From Thalassococcus arenae (GTDB taxonomy: Bacteria; Pseudomonadota; Alphaproteobacteria; Rhodobacterales; Rhodobacteraceae), in contig NZ_JAHRWL010000001.1 of assembly GCF_019104745.1 (NCBI RefSeq), positions 434,001 through 498,000 on the forward strand: a stretch of 64,000 nt of DNA. The letters are read 5' to 3'. A program made the translations under genes and the position numbers. Position 1 is the first letter of the stretch. Every line of letters begins with the position of its first letter. Shown here one piece after another: positions 50,386-58,210 of the stretch. The notes below the pieces were generated by a model. It was not told where the DNA came from, searched no databases, and worked only from the letters and a program-made list of their open reading frames with translations.

Positions 50386-52545
50386 ATGCGCCAGCCCCCG
50401 TTGCCCTTCACCCGCGACCTCGTGCTGATCGGCGGTGGTCACACCCATGCATTGGTGCTTCGTCGCTGGGGCATGAAACCATTGCCCGGTGTGCGTGTGA
50501 CCCTGGTCAATCCCGGGCCGACGGCGCCCTATTCGGGCATGTTGCCGGGCTTCGTCGCCGGCCACTACCCGCGGGATGCGCTGGATATCGACCTGGTGCG
50601 CCTGGCCCGTTTCGCCGACGCGCGGCTCGTGCTGGGAGCGGTCGACGCCATCGACCTGGCCGGTGGAGAGATCCATGTTCCCGGACGGCCGGCCCTGGGC
50701 TTCGACATCGCGTCGGTGGATATCGGTATCACTTCGGACATGCCCGGCCTGCCGGGCTTTGCGGAACATGCGGTGCCCGCAAAACCTCTGGGCGCCTTCG
50801 CCATGGCCTGGGAGTCGTTCGTGGCATCGAAGGCGCCGTCCGATATCGTCGTGATCGGCGCGGGGGTCGCCGGGGCGGAATTGTCGATGGCCATGGCCCA
50901 CAGGATGCGGCACGCAGGCCGCCCCGCGCAGGTGCGCCTGTTGGAGCGCGGCACCGCCTTCTCGGGTCTGCCGGCAAGATCGGCAGCGCGGCTTCGTCAC
51001 GCGTTGTCGGTGCAAGGCGTGAACCTCCAGGAAAATGCGGAAATCCGCGCGATCACCACCGAGGGTGTGGTTCTCGATGACGACACGAGTGTTCGGGCAT
51101 CCTTCGTCACCGGCGCGGCGGGCGCTCGACCCTATCCCTGGCTGGCCAAGACCGGTCTGGCTTTGCGCGACGGTTTCATCCGTGTCGACGGCCGGCTGCG
51201 CAGTTCCGATCCGCGCATTTTCGCCGTGGGGGATTGCGCCCATATGGACGACAATCCCCGCCCCAAGGCGGGTGTCTACGCCGTCCGCCAGGCGCCGGTG
51301 TTGTTCGACAACCTGCGCGCGGCACTCGCCGAAACCGGGGGGATGCGCCAATACCGCCCGCAACGGGACTATCTCAAGCTGATTTCGCTTGGCGGCAAGT
51401 CGGCGCTTGCCGACCGTTTCGGCCTGACATTGGCGGGCCCCGCGCTGTGGCGATGGAAGGATTCGATCGACCGGTCGTTCATGGACAAGTTCCGCGACCT
51501 GCCGGCGATGCAATCCAAGCCCTTGCCCTGGCCGCGCGCGGCGGGGCTGCGGGAGGCGGTCGGACCCAAGCCGATGTGCGGCGGCTGCGGCGCCAAGGTC
51601 GGACGCGCCAGCTTGCGCGAAGCGCTGGCGGGACTGCCGTCGGGAACGCGCGACGACACCCTGAAACTGCCCGGCGACGATGCCGCCTGTCTCAGCCTGG
51701 GGGGTGTGCGCCAGGTCTTGTCGACAGACCACCTGCGTGCCGTCACCGAAGACCCCGTGCTGATGGCCCGGATCGCAGCCCATCACGCGCTTGGCGATAT
51801 CTGGGCCATGGGTGCGCAGCCGCAGGCCGCGCTCGCCTCGATCATCCTGCCGCGGATGTCGGACATGCTTGCGCGGCGCAGCCTCTCCGAGATTCTCGAA
51901 GCGGCAGCCGAGGTCATGGCAGCCGCCGGTGCCGAGATCGTCGGCGGGCATTCCACGCTGGGCGACGAATTGACGATCGGGTTCACGGTGACCGGGTTGT
52001 GCGACACGGACCCCCTAACCCTGGCCGGCGCCCGGCCCGGCGACACGCTGATCCTGACGAAACCGATCGGATCCGGGGTGCTGATGGCCGCTGAAATGAC
52101 CGGCGCCGCTGCAGGCGAAGACGTGGCCGCCGCCTATCGCCTGATGGTCGAGGATCAGGGCCGCGCCGCGAACCTGCTGCGACACGCCCATGCGATGACC
52201 GACATCACCGGTTTCGGCCTTGCCGGCCACCTGCTCAACATCTGCGAGGCCTCGGGGGTTGGTGCCGAACTGGCGCTTGACGCGGTCCCTCTGTTCCCCG
52301 GTGCGCTGGCTCTGGCCCGGGCCGGAACCCGGTCGACGCTGTTCGCACAGAACCGCGCCGCCCTGCCCTGGCTGCCGGACACACCGCGCCATGATCTGCT
52401 GTTCGATCCGCAAACCGCGGGTGGGCTGCTGGCCGCCTGCCCCGGCGATCCCGACGACACGCTGAGCGCCCTGAGACAGGCGGGCTACGGCGCTGCCGCG
52501 ATCGGACGCATCACGGGGACTACGGGTCAGATATCCATCGTCTGA
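50386..52545 (+). CDS. selD: Selenophosphate synthase fused to FAD/NAD(P)-binding oxidoreductase
   Basis: This is a 719-residue fusion. The N-terminal ~340 residues are a pyridine-nucleotide-disulphide-type flavoprotein: DLVLIGGGHTHALVLRRWG, IVVIGAGVAGAELSMAMA and IFAVGDCAHMD. The C-terminal half is SelD, which makes selenophosphate from selenide and ATP: MCGGCGAKVG (catalytic cysteine, no selenocysteine), LPGDDAACLSL, STDHLRAV, HHALGDIWAMGAQP and GGHSTLGDE. The ATG at 50386 has AAGGA upstream; ATGs at 50368 and 50380 are alternatives. It is convergent with mnmH, which uses the product. The flavoprotein may supply reduced selenium. Confidence 0.92.
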   Translation: MRQPPLPFTRDLVLIGGGHTHALVLRRWGMKPLPGVRVTLVNPGPTAPYSGMLPGFVAGHYPRDALDIDLVRLARFADARLVLGAVDAIDLAGGEIHVPGRPALGFDIASVDIGITSDMPGLPGFAEHAVPAKPLGAFAMAWESFVASKAPSDIVVIGAGVAGAELSMAMAHRMRHAGRPAQVRLLERGTAFSGLPARSAARLRHALSVQGVNLQENAEIRAITTEGVVLDDDTSVRASFVTGAAGARPYPWLAKTGLALRDGFIRVDGRLRSSDPRIFAVGDCAHMDDNPRPKAGVYAVRQAPVLFDNLRAALAETGGMRQYRPQRDYLKLISLGGKSALADRFGLTLAGPALWRWKDSIDRSFMDKFRDLPAMQSKPLPWPRAAGLREAVGPKPMCGGCGAKVGRASLREALAGLPSGTRDDTLKLPGDDAACLSLGGVRQVLSTDHLRAVTEDPVLMARIAAHHALGDIWAMGAQPQAALASIILPRMSDMLARRSLSEILEAAAEVMAAAGAEIVGGHSTLGDELTIGFTVTGLCDTDPLTLAGARPGDTLILTKPIGSGVLMAAEMTGAAAGEDVAAAYRLMVEDQGRAANLLRHAHAMTDITGFGLAGHLLNICEASGVGAELALDAVPLFPGALALARAGTRSTLFAQNRAALPWLPDTPRHDLLFDPQTAGGLLAACPGDPDDTLSALRQAGYGAAAIGRITGTTGQISIV

Positions 52546-53585
52546 AGCGCCGCGGCAAGGTCGTCGGCGGCGCGTTCCAGATCGGCATCGTCCAGTCCGG
52601 GCAAGTCGAGCGCATGCAGAATGCGCGGCGCGATCACCGACCGCGCCTTGCGGTATGCCGGATCGTAGTGATCGGCCATCAGCGAGGCGACGAGATCGCG
52701 GCGCCGGCCTTGCCCGATCATCGCCATCCACTCGTCGACCAGGGCTGCACCACGATGAAACCGAAGCGGCGCCAGTTTGGCACGCAAGGCTTCCGTGTCC
52801 GAAAGGATGTCGTCATAAGCGCGATCGAGATATCGCACCCGCATTTCGGACGATGCCGACACCTCGATCCAGGGCGCGGACTTCATCGCCGACCAAAGCG
52901 CCGGCGGCAGCAGCAATGTCCCGATCTTGCTGCTCTCGGCCTCGACGACCACGGGACGGGCAGGATCGAGCGCCTGCACGGCCACCGCCAGCGCAGTTTC
53001 GAAGGCCTTCTGGCTGGGCTGCCCCCCGGGTCGCGCGCCCAGAAGCGATCCGCGGTGCCGCGCGAGGTCTTCGAGATCAAGAACCTGAATGCCGCGCCTT
53101 TCAAGATGCTGTAGAAGCGCCGTCTTTGCCGTGCCGGTATTGCCGCCTAGAAGGACCAGGCGATGCGGCAGGCTTTTCCCATGCATCAGGTCGACCACCA
53201 GCCGCCGATAGCTCTTGTACCCGCCCTGCACCGTCTCGGCACGCCAGCCGATCTCGCGCAACATCCACGCGAACGAGCCCGAGCGTTGCCCGCCGCGCCA
53301 GCAATAGACCAGCGGTCGCCAGGCGCCGTCATGACCGGCAAGCGGCCCTTCTATGTGGTTGGATGCATTGCGAAAAACCAGCGCCGCTCCGATCTTTCGG
53401 GCCAGAAACGGACTTTCCTTCTTGTAGATCGTGCCGACCCGCGCGCGCTCGGCGTCGTCGAGCACCGGCAGGTTGATCGCGCCGGGTACATGATCCTCGG
53501 CGAACTCGGATGGGCTTCGGACATCGATCACGGCATCGAAGCCGTGCGACAGGAACGCGCCGATCCCGGAAAACGTCTTTTGCAT
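52527..53585 (-). CDS. mnmH: tRNA 2-selenouridine synthase (SelU)
   Basis: This is a 352-residue enzyme that replaces the sulphur of 2-thiouridine at the tRNA wobble base with selenium, using selenophosphate. The N-terminal rhodanese domain has AVIDVRSPSEFAEDHVPGAINLP and the catalytic-cysteine loop LVYCWRGGQRSGS. The C-terminal half has a P-loop (LLGGNTGTAKTALLQ). It overlaps the end of selD by 19 bases in convergent orientation. With no selA or selB seen here, the visible use of selenium in this region is tRNA modification. Confidence 0.94.
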   Translation of the reverse strand: MQKTFSGIGAFLSHGFDAVIDVRSPSEFAEDHVPGAINLPVLDDAERARVGTIYKKESPFLARKIGAALVFRNASNHIEGPLAGHDGAWRPLVYCWRGGQRSGSFAWMLREIGWRAETVQGGYKSYRRLVVDLMHGKSLPHRLVLLGGNTGTAKTALLQHLERRGIQVLDLEDLARHRGSLLGARPGGQPSQKAFETALAVAVQALDPARPVVVEAESSKIGTLLLPPALWSAMKSAPWIEVSASSEMRVRYLDRAYDDILSDTEALRAKLAPLRFHRGAALVDEWMAMIGQGRRRDLVASLMADHYDPAYRKARSVIAPRILHALDLPGLDDADLERAADDLAAALQTMDI

Positions 53586-53670
53586 GCGCCGTTACATGCC
53601 ACATGCCCCAGCGGCGCACCAGCGCGACCGACGCGTCCGTCCGCACCCGCCGACGTCGCGAAAAACCCTC

Positions 53671-53699
53671 TGGACAGCCTGCCGCCCCTCGGCTAGACC
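53671..53699 (+). promoter_or_regulatory. Likely tRNA-Phe promoter
   Basis: TGGACA and TAGACC are separated by 17 bases. The predicted start lies about 25 bases before the tRNA-Phe 5' end. Confidence 0.55.
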
Positions 53700-53730
53700 G
53701 CCCCCACCCGAAGGCGCCGCCTTCACCCGT

Positions 53731-53805
53731 GCCCGGGTAGCTCAGGGGTAGAGCAGTGGATTGAAAATCCTCGTGTCGGTGGTTCGATTCCGCCCCCGGG
53801 CACCA
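53731..53805 (+). tRNA. tRNA-Phe (anticodon GAA)
   Basis: This is a 75-base cloverleaf with encoded CCA. The acceptor is GCCCGGG/CCCGGGC and the anticodon loop TTGAAAA is closed by GTGGA/TCCTC (one T-T mismatch). The T-arm is GTGGTTCGATTCCGCCC in outline. The 10 kb downstream is accessory in character, so this tRNA 3' end is the probable integration site of the island. No second copy of the 3' end occurs before the window ends. Confidence 0.94.
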
Positions 53806-53852
53806 AAGCACCTCTTAGTGTTAATGATATCAATGAGTTACAGGAAAAAATC

Positions 53853-53893
53853 GTCCCACCGTTTGCGCGCCTGGGCAAAAGTGGGACTTTTTT
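53853..53893 (+). terminator. Terminator downstream of tRNA-Phe
   Basis: GTCCCAC (53853-53859) and GTGGGAC (53881-53887) form a seven-base stem with an inner TTTGC/GCAAA helix, followed by six T. It would end the tRNA-Phe transcript. Inverted GTCCCAC/GTGGGAC sequences next to tRNAs can also be recombination-site arms, so a role in attachment cannot be excluded. Confidence 0.65.
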
Positions 53894-53944
53894 GTTCGTG
53901 AGGCGTTCGCGTTCCGGCGCACGAAATCGCTCCGTCGACGGCAG

Positions 53945-54523
53945 TCAATCTGTGATGTGTGTGGGCCAGAGCGTTTCGATGTGACGATACACATCAACCA
54001 GAATGAACTTTTGACGACCGATGCCGTCCTTCAGTTCCTTGGGAAACCGCGCCATCTCTTCGTAGCTTGGAAGCACAACGAACTGCACTTGATCGAGTTG
54101 AAACAAGAAGTCGTGTGGTACGCGCCACTCCCGCTCGTGCGCGTAGTCGATGGTCTTGCCGGACAGCGGGCTGGAGAACTTGGTGCCCTTTGGCCTATAG
54201 GCTGGCCAGAACGGGGTGACGAAGGTTTTCACATGCTCGTCCCAGTTCTGCTTTTCCCAATGGTCGGCGCGTACATAGTATGCAGGGCCACCACCTGCGG
54301 CGAACACATGAGGCTTTGTGAAGCCGACACCGTAAGAGGAATAATTTCCAACGTGTCTGAGCAAGCTTGACCAAGGGCACTCGGTGAAACAGACAGCAGG
54401 GTTCTTTGTCCAAGGAATGCTTGAAGCGATGAGCCTTCTATCGGTCAAGATTGAAACCAAATGTACAAATGGCGTTTCGCCCTCACCTTTGGTGAAATGC
54501 GCTACAAAGTTTGAATCACTCAT
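53945..54523 (-). CDS. AbiGi-like abortive-infection protein (putative)
   Basis: This is a 192-residue protein. FVAHFTKGEGETPFVHLVSIL, VCFTECPWSSLLRHVGNYSSYGVGFTK and AYYVRADHWEKQ together resemble the AbiGi family (antitoxin side of the AbiG phage-exclusion pair): a HFTK start, a CFTE/CFTD motif, then YG.GF.K and a G-P-YYV. Lower GC than the core genes. No AbiGii-like toxin is next to it; the adjacent genes are a separate toxin-antitoxin pair. The assignment is by pattern and moderate. Confidence 0.5.
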   Translation of the reverse strand: MSDSNFVAHFTKGEGETPFVHLVSILTDRRLIASSIPWTKNPAVCFTECPWSSLLRHVGNYSSYGVGFTKPHVFAAGGGPAYYVRADHWEKQNWDEHVKTFVTPFWPAYRPKGTKFSSPLSGKTIDYAHEREWRVPHDFLFQLDQVQFVVLPSYEEMARFPKELKDGIGRQKFILVDVYRHIETLWPTHITD

Positions 54524-54585
54524 TTTGAATGCCTATCGTTGTTGACTATTTGGGAGTTGTGCGCCCGGGAACTGTATTGATGCGG

Positions 54586-55131
54586 CTATCCAAGCGTCGC
54601 TCTTACATCTGTCATCGGGATGTACACGCGCTTGGGATTATCCGGATCGCCGAGTGGCCGAAAACCAAGGTCTTCATAGAAGCGCCAGCGACGGTCGAAG
54701 TGTTCGTCCTCGAGCACGTCGAGAACGATGGCGGCGGCACCCATCTGATCCGCGATGCCGATACACCGTTTCATTGCATCGATGACGAGGGCGGTCCCGA
54801 GGCCGTTGCCTTGCATGTCCTGCCTGACCGCGATGGCGCGGATGTAGATGACCGGAACGTCGGGCACTCGTGCGCGTTGCCACGCTTTCGGGCCGAATTC
54901 GGATCGGACCGCGAGGGCTCCCAGCGTGTAGAAGCCAACCACGGCGGTATCGTTTTCTGCAGTCGCAATCCAGGCCGCGGCCATACCAGCCTTGATCTGG
55001 TCTGACAGGGAGGACTTCAGGAAGTTGTCGATAGGTGCGAAGCCACAGGAAAAGGCGCTGCGGTCATGCAGCGCCTTGTCGAATTTCGCGATGGTCAGTG
55101 CGGGCCGGTCCGCCGGAGTATCAGCCGGCAT
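54586..55131 (-). CDS. GNAT toxin of a TacT-like toxin-antitoxin pair
   Basis: This is a 181-residue acetyltransferase of the TacT/AtaT type, which inactivates charged tRNA by acetylating the aminoacyl amine. CGFAPIDNFLKSSLSDQIKAGMA is the typical toxin N-terminus, and IRAIAVRQDMQGNGLGTALV holds the acetyl-CoA motif. FYEDLGFRPL near the end carries the family tyrosine. It overlaps the upstream antitoxin by 11 bases. Target is inferred from family. Confidence 0.85.
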   Translation of the reverse strand: MPADTPADRPALTIAKFDKALHDRSAFSCGFAPIDNFLKSSLSDQIKAGMAAAWIATAENDTAVVGFYTLGALAVRSEFGPKAWQRARVPDVPVIYIRAIAVRQDMQGNGLGTALVIDAMKRCIGIADQMGAAAIVLDVLEDEHFDRRWRFYEDLGFRPLGDPDNPKRVYIPMTDVRATLG

Positions 55132-55429
55132 CCTTCAGAAGGCCTTTCGACGCATCTGCCGCGCGGGCCAGTCCGGGCACGACCTTCCCCGGGGTCTCGA
55201 CGGCGGCCCTGAACGCGTCGAACGCCTCGACAGGCAGAACGGAGAGAGACATACGCTGCTCCACCTCCTGCGCGCGCAGAAGAGCGGCCTGACGGATGAA
55301 GTCGGCCTCCTGCAATCCGGTCGCTGCCGCAGCCGCGCGAATGCGTTCTTCATCCGTGCGATGCATACGCAATTCCTTGCGTGCTTCCATCTTGCCCGGG
55401 GTTTGCCTGACTGAAGTGATGGCGAACAT
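55121..55429 (-). CDS. DUF1778 (TacA-type) antitoxin
   Basis: This is a 102-residue antitoxin. The N-terminal KELRMHRTDEERIRAAAAATG and DFIRQAALLRAQEVEQR match the DUF1778 ribbon-helix-helix DNA-binding region. The C-terminal tail (FDAFRAAVETPGKVVPGLARA) is the usual toxin-wrapping part. It starts at 55429 after a perfect AAAGGAGAT and is the first gene of the pair. It should bind the palindrome in its own promoter together with the toxin. Confidence 0.85.
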   Translation of the reverse strand: MFAITSVRQTPGKMEARKELRMHRTDEERIRAAAAATGLQEADFIRQAALLRAQEVEQRMSLSVLPVEAFDAFRAAVETPGKVVPGLARAADASKGLLKDAG

Positions 55430-55451
55430 GGTCGATCTCCTTTGAGCGGAG

Positions 55452-55480
55452 TATGTACGGTATAACGCCGTACATGTCAA
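55452..55480 (-). promoter_or_regulatory. Promoter and operator of the toxin-antitoxin pair
   Basis: On the minus strand a perfect -35 TTGACA (55480-55475) is followed after 17 bases by TACATA (55457-55452). The spacer holds an eight-base inverted repeat ATGTACGG-7-CCGTACAT (55453-55475). Binding there would block polymerase, as expected for autoregulation. The -35 box lies across the stop codon of the integrase gene. Confidence 0.75.
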
Positions 55481-56508
55481 GGATTTCTGTTTCGACCGTC
55501 CTCCCTTCCCGGCCCGCCCCCATCCCGCGACAACAGCTTCATTCCGGACGCCGCCAGCACCTTCTGGCGCGCGGCGCGGGTGTAGCGCGATGCTTCCTTC
55601 ATAGTCGTCCAGCCGAAGATCGCCATCAACTGCCGCTCGGTCGCGCCGTTCTCGGCCGCCAGCGCCGCGCCCGCCTTGCGCAGACCGTGGGCGGAATAGT
55701 GCTTCAACCCGGCGTCGTCGCATTGCTTGCGGAACCAATTGCCGAAGCCGTTCGAGGTGAAGGGCTTGCCGAAGGCCGTGACGAGGAAGGCGAGGTTGCC
55801 GGTGGGCGTGGCGTCGAGCACGGCCTTCAACTCGGGCAGGACTGGGATGGAGAGGGTGACGGGCTTGCGGTCGCGGTTCTTGGCCTGGGTCAGGGTGATC
55901 CAGCCGTCCTTGATGTGCTGCGGCCCGAGCCGAACGATGTCCGACCGCCGCTGCCCGGTGTAGAGCATGAGCGCGAGCGCCAGCCGCGGCTTGCCGCCGA
56001 TCGGGTGATGCTCCTCGAACTGGCGGACCTCTTCCATCGTCCAGGAATGGAACCCGTCGCCCTTGGCCTTGAGGTTGGGCACGTCGCGGGCCGGGTTGCG
56101 CTGCGCCAGCTCGCACTCGACCGCAAAGGCATAGACCTGCCGCTGTGCCTTGACGAAGCCGTTGGCCGCCTCGGGCCGGTCCGCCATCTCGTCGCGCATG
56201 CGCCGGACATGACGAGGCTCCATCAGCGCGTAGGGTTTCGATCCGTTCTTCTCGCAGATCCGGTCGAGGATGCCGCGTCGGACATACTTGGTGCGGCCAC
56301 TCAGCCGCTGGTATTCGGCCGAGACGTAGTACCGCTCGCAGAGCCATTTGAAGCTGCCCTTCGATCCGCGCCGCTCGAGCGGCCCGGCGGGCGCGCGTGG
56401 CGTCGCGCCCATCATCGCGGCGCGGTATTCGGCGAGGAAGTCCTCCGTCCCCGGCTGGCTGCGCAGTTGCACCTTCAGGTGCCCGGGCCGCCGCAGGTAG
56501 ATGCGCAC
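55477..56508 (-). CDS. Tyrosine recombinase/integrase with frameshifted N-terminus
   Basis: This site-specific recombinase probably moved the island. The 343 residues in frame contain the catalytic residues: Arg in LMLYTGQRRSDIVRLG, Lys in the following strands, H-x-x-R in SAHGLRKAGAAL and the tyrosine in TMKEASRYTRAARQ. The natural N-terminus lies upstream in another frame. An ATG at 56588 opens MRDGSGSIRLKHVIEV, which would continue into the present frame if one base were added at 56524-56525. As it stands only a GTG at 56508 can start this frame, so the integrase is probably damaged or shortened. Confidence 0.85.
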   Translation of the reverse strand: MRIYLRRPGHLKVQLRSQPGTEDFLAEYRAAMMGATPRAPAGPLERRGSKGSFKWLCERYYVSAEYQRLSGRTKYVRRGILDRICEKNGSKPYALMEPRHVRRMRDEMADRPEAANGFVKAQRQVYAFAVECELAQRNPARDVPNLKAKGDGFHSWTMEEVRQFEEHHPIGGKPRLALALMLYTGQRRSDIVRLGPQHIKDGWITLTQAKNRDRKPVTLSIPVLPELKAVLDATPTGNLAFLVTAFGKPFTSNGFGNWFRKQCDDAGLKHYSAHGLRKAGAALAAENGATERQLMAIFGWTTMKEASRYTRAARQKVLAASGMKLLSRDGGGPGREDGRNRNP

Positions 56509-56588
56509 GTTCCCGTGCCGGTCGGTACTTCGATGACGTGCTTCAGGCGGATGCTGCCCGAGCCGTCTCTCATCCTGAATGTGGGCAT
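56509..56588 (-). pseudogene. Out-of-frame N-terminal end of the integrase
   Basis: The ATG at 56588 opens 22 codons whose peptide (RDGSGSIRLKHVIEV) is typical for the start of these integrases. The frame then leaves the recombinase near 56524-56525, where a single missing base (GTACC-GACC) separates it from the NVRIYLRRPGH continuation. Either this is a sequencing error, or the copy is inactive. Confidence 0.6.
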
Positions 56589-56613
56589 TTCACGCGCTGC
56601 CTTTCGTCAGCCG

Positions 56614-56853
56614 TCAGTCGTCCCAGGGATTGTGGTCGGAGTGATCCCCATCAGGGATCAGCTCGAACACCCGGTCAAGTTTTTTCCGGTCCCAGACGGT
56701 GCGGGCATTGATCCGCTTGGGCGGCGGCATGCGCCGGTCGCGGACGAGGTGATCGAAGAGCGTGGGCGAGACCCCGATATAGGCCGCCGCCTCGGTCCGT
56801 GAGAGACCGCGGGGCGCGAGCGTGGGCGGCAGGATGGCGGGGCGCTTGGGCAT
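56614..56853 (-). CDS. AlpA-like small DNA-binding protein (excisionase-type)
   Basis: This is a 79-residue protein with a MerR-like helix-turn-helix: GLSRTEAAAYIGVSPTLFDHLV, followed by RRMPPPKRINARTVWDRKKLD. This is the form of AlpA/excisionase proteins that pair with tyrosine recombinases. It precedes the integrase by 25 bases on the same strand. It likely controls integrase expression or excision of the island. Confidence 0.8.
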   Translation of the reverse strand: MPKRPAILPPTLAPRGLSRTEAAAYIGVSPTLFDHLVRDRRMPPPKRINARTVWDRKKLDRVFELIPDGDHSDHNPWDD

Positions 56854-58210
56854 GGGGCGATGGGTTTGGGTTTCGGGTATCCCGAGGATGCCGGAAAGGC
56901 AGGGAGGAACGAAGCCGAGAACGGGCGGGGTAGGCCTGTGGCGGGGAATGACAGGCGGACGGCGGGTTCCGGCTTTCAGGGCGGTGTGCCGGGTGTGCTG
57001 GCGTAGTCGCATTTTGTCGTGGGATCGGCGTAGTGCCGCGCGAAAAACATTATCAAGTCAGTGGGTTGGTACTATTGATGCATCAATAGACTTGTGATTG
57101 CGACGGATAATCTCTCCGAACAACAGCAACTTGAGGTGGCCATGCGGCATCTCTTTCATCTCGCGCTCCCGTTGTTGAGCGCGAGATGCCAACTCCCGAT
57201 GCTCGGAGTTCTCGCCCCTTGAACATAGCAACCGCCAAGAGCACGATTCCGCACTGTGCATGCCAGTGATCTGAAAATACTGCGAAATTGCAGGAAACCT
57301 GCACACGACCGATTTGCATGCACGCGAAAACGCCAGTCGCGTCAGTGACTTGCGGCATTCGTGGCAGGCGCTTTTGTCTTGCCCTTTTCCCTTCGCGCTG
57401 CAGTCCTAGGACCTCTACTTTGCCGTTTGCTCACCATTGCATCCTGGGCTTCGATGCCGTGCGGTGCGGCCAGTTGGTTTGGCTGATTGTCAGACCGAAC
57501 CGTTCAAAACGCCCGAAGTGTTCCAAAGAAAGCGCAACTGGGGTGCAGCGTTGTTGCCAAAGCACTACCGCTAGGCTGCTTCTTTTCTGCATCCGATTTG
57601 TTCATTGAAAGCCCCGTCTCGAGCCAATCGGCTGATCCACAGCCGCCGATTGAGTACCCGTTTTCGTCAATAGAAGGCTCGACGGTTCGAGGTGGACATG
57701 GGCTCCCGTGGCCCCCGGCGGAGGGCCTCGACGAGGTCGCGAGCTTGCGCTCGGGACTCTCATTTACGCCAAGCGCATGGCACTCATGCTGCCATCGCCG
57801 TCTAGGTTCTCTCGCAGACATGGGGCATCTCCCTTTCCTTGCTTGCCTGTCTCAGCATGGGGCCCCGCTTGAAGGGTAAGTCAGAGATCCGATCAACGGG
57901 GATGAAGTTTCCGACTTAGCGGCAACTTCAGCTGTACCCGGCGCTTTCACGAGGCACTGGGCGGGACCGGGAAGTTCGCTGTGTGTGCGCTATGAACGAC
58001 GGCAATTCGGACAAAGCAGACATCTCAGTGGGCACTATTCGCCACGAGTCAAATCCGGATGCGCAAAGTAGATGGATGGATGACCATCGACCAACCGATA
58101 GAGCCCATGACACTTGACCGCGCCGCCGGATCAGGTCCAAATCAAACTGTTCGGAGGACGCCGTCGGAAAATTTCCCCGACTTTCGAGATACATCAAAAG
58201 GGGTCCCATC
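56854..58210. other. Island intergenic region with a long palindrome (about 1.35 kb)
   Basis: I see no gene I can support here. Open frames of up to 130 codons (for example 57487-57879) have no family features and overlap others. The clearest element is a perfect 18-base palindrome CTATTGATGCATCAATAG at 57072-57089, which may be a regulator site or part of a promoter. The last bases hold AAAAGGGG, the ribosome site for the gene at 58211. GC varies along the stretch, suggesting it was assembled from pieces. Confidence 0.5.

Noticed and set aside
50206-51951. A 581-codon minus-strand frame opposite selD
   Set aside because: No motifs; antisense of a complete flavoprotein-SelD gene.
53853-53893. 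The GTCCCAC/GTGGGAC hairpin as an attachment site
   Set aside because: The T-run and position behind tRNA-Phe are fully explained by a terminator; no second copy was found in the window.
57487-57879. Possible 130-codon gene in the island gap
   Set aside because: No ribosome site, no family pattern, and an overlapping frame on the other strand; composition is not gene-like.
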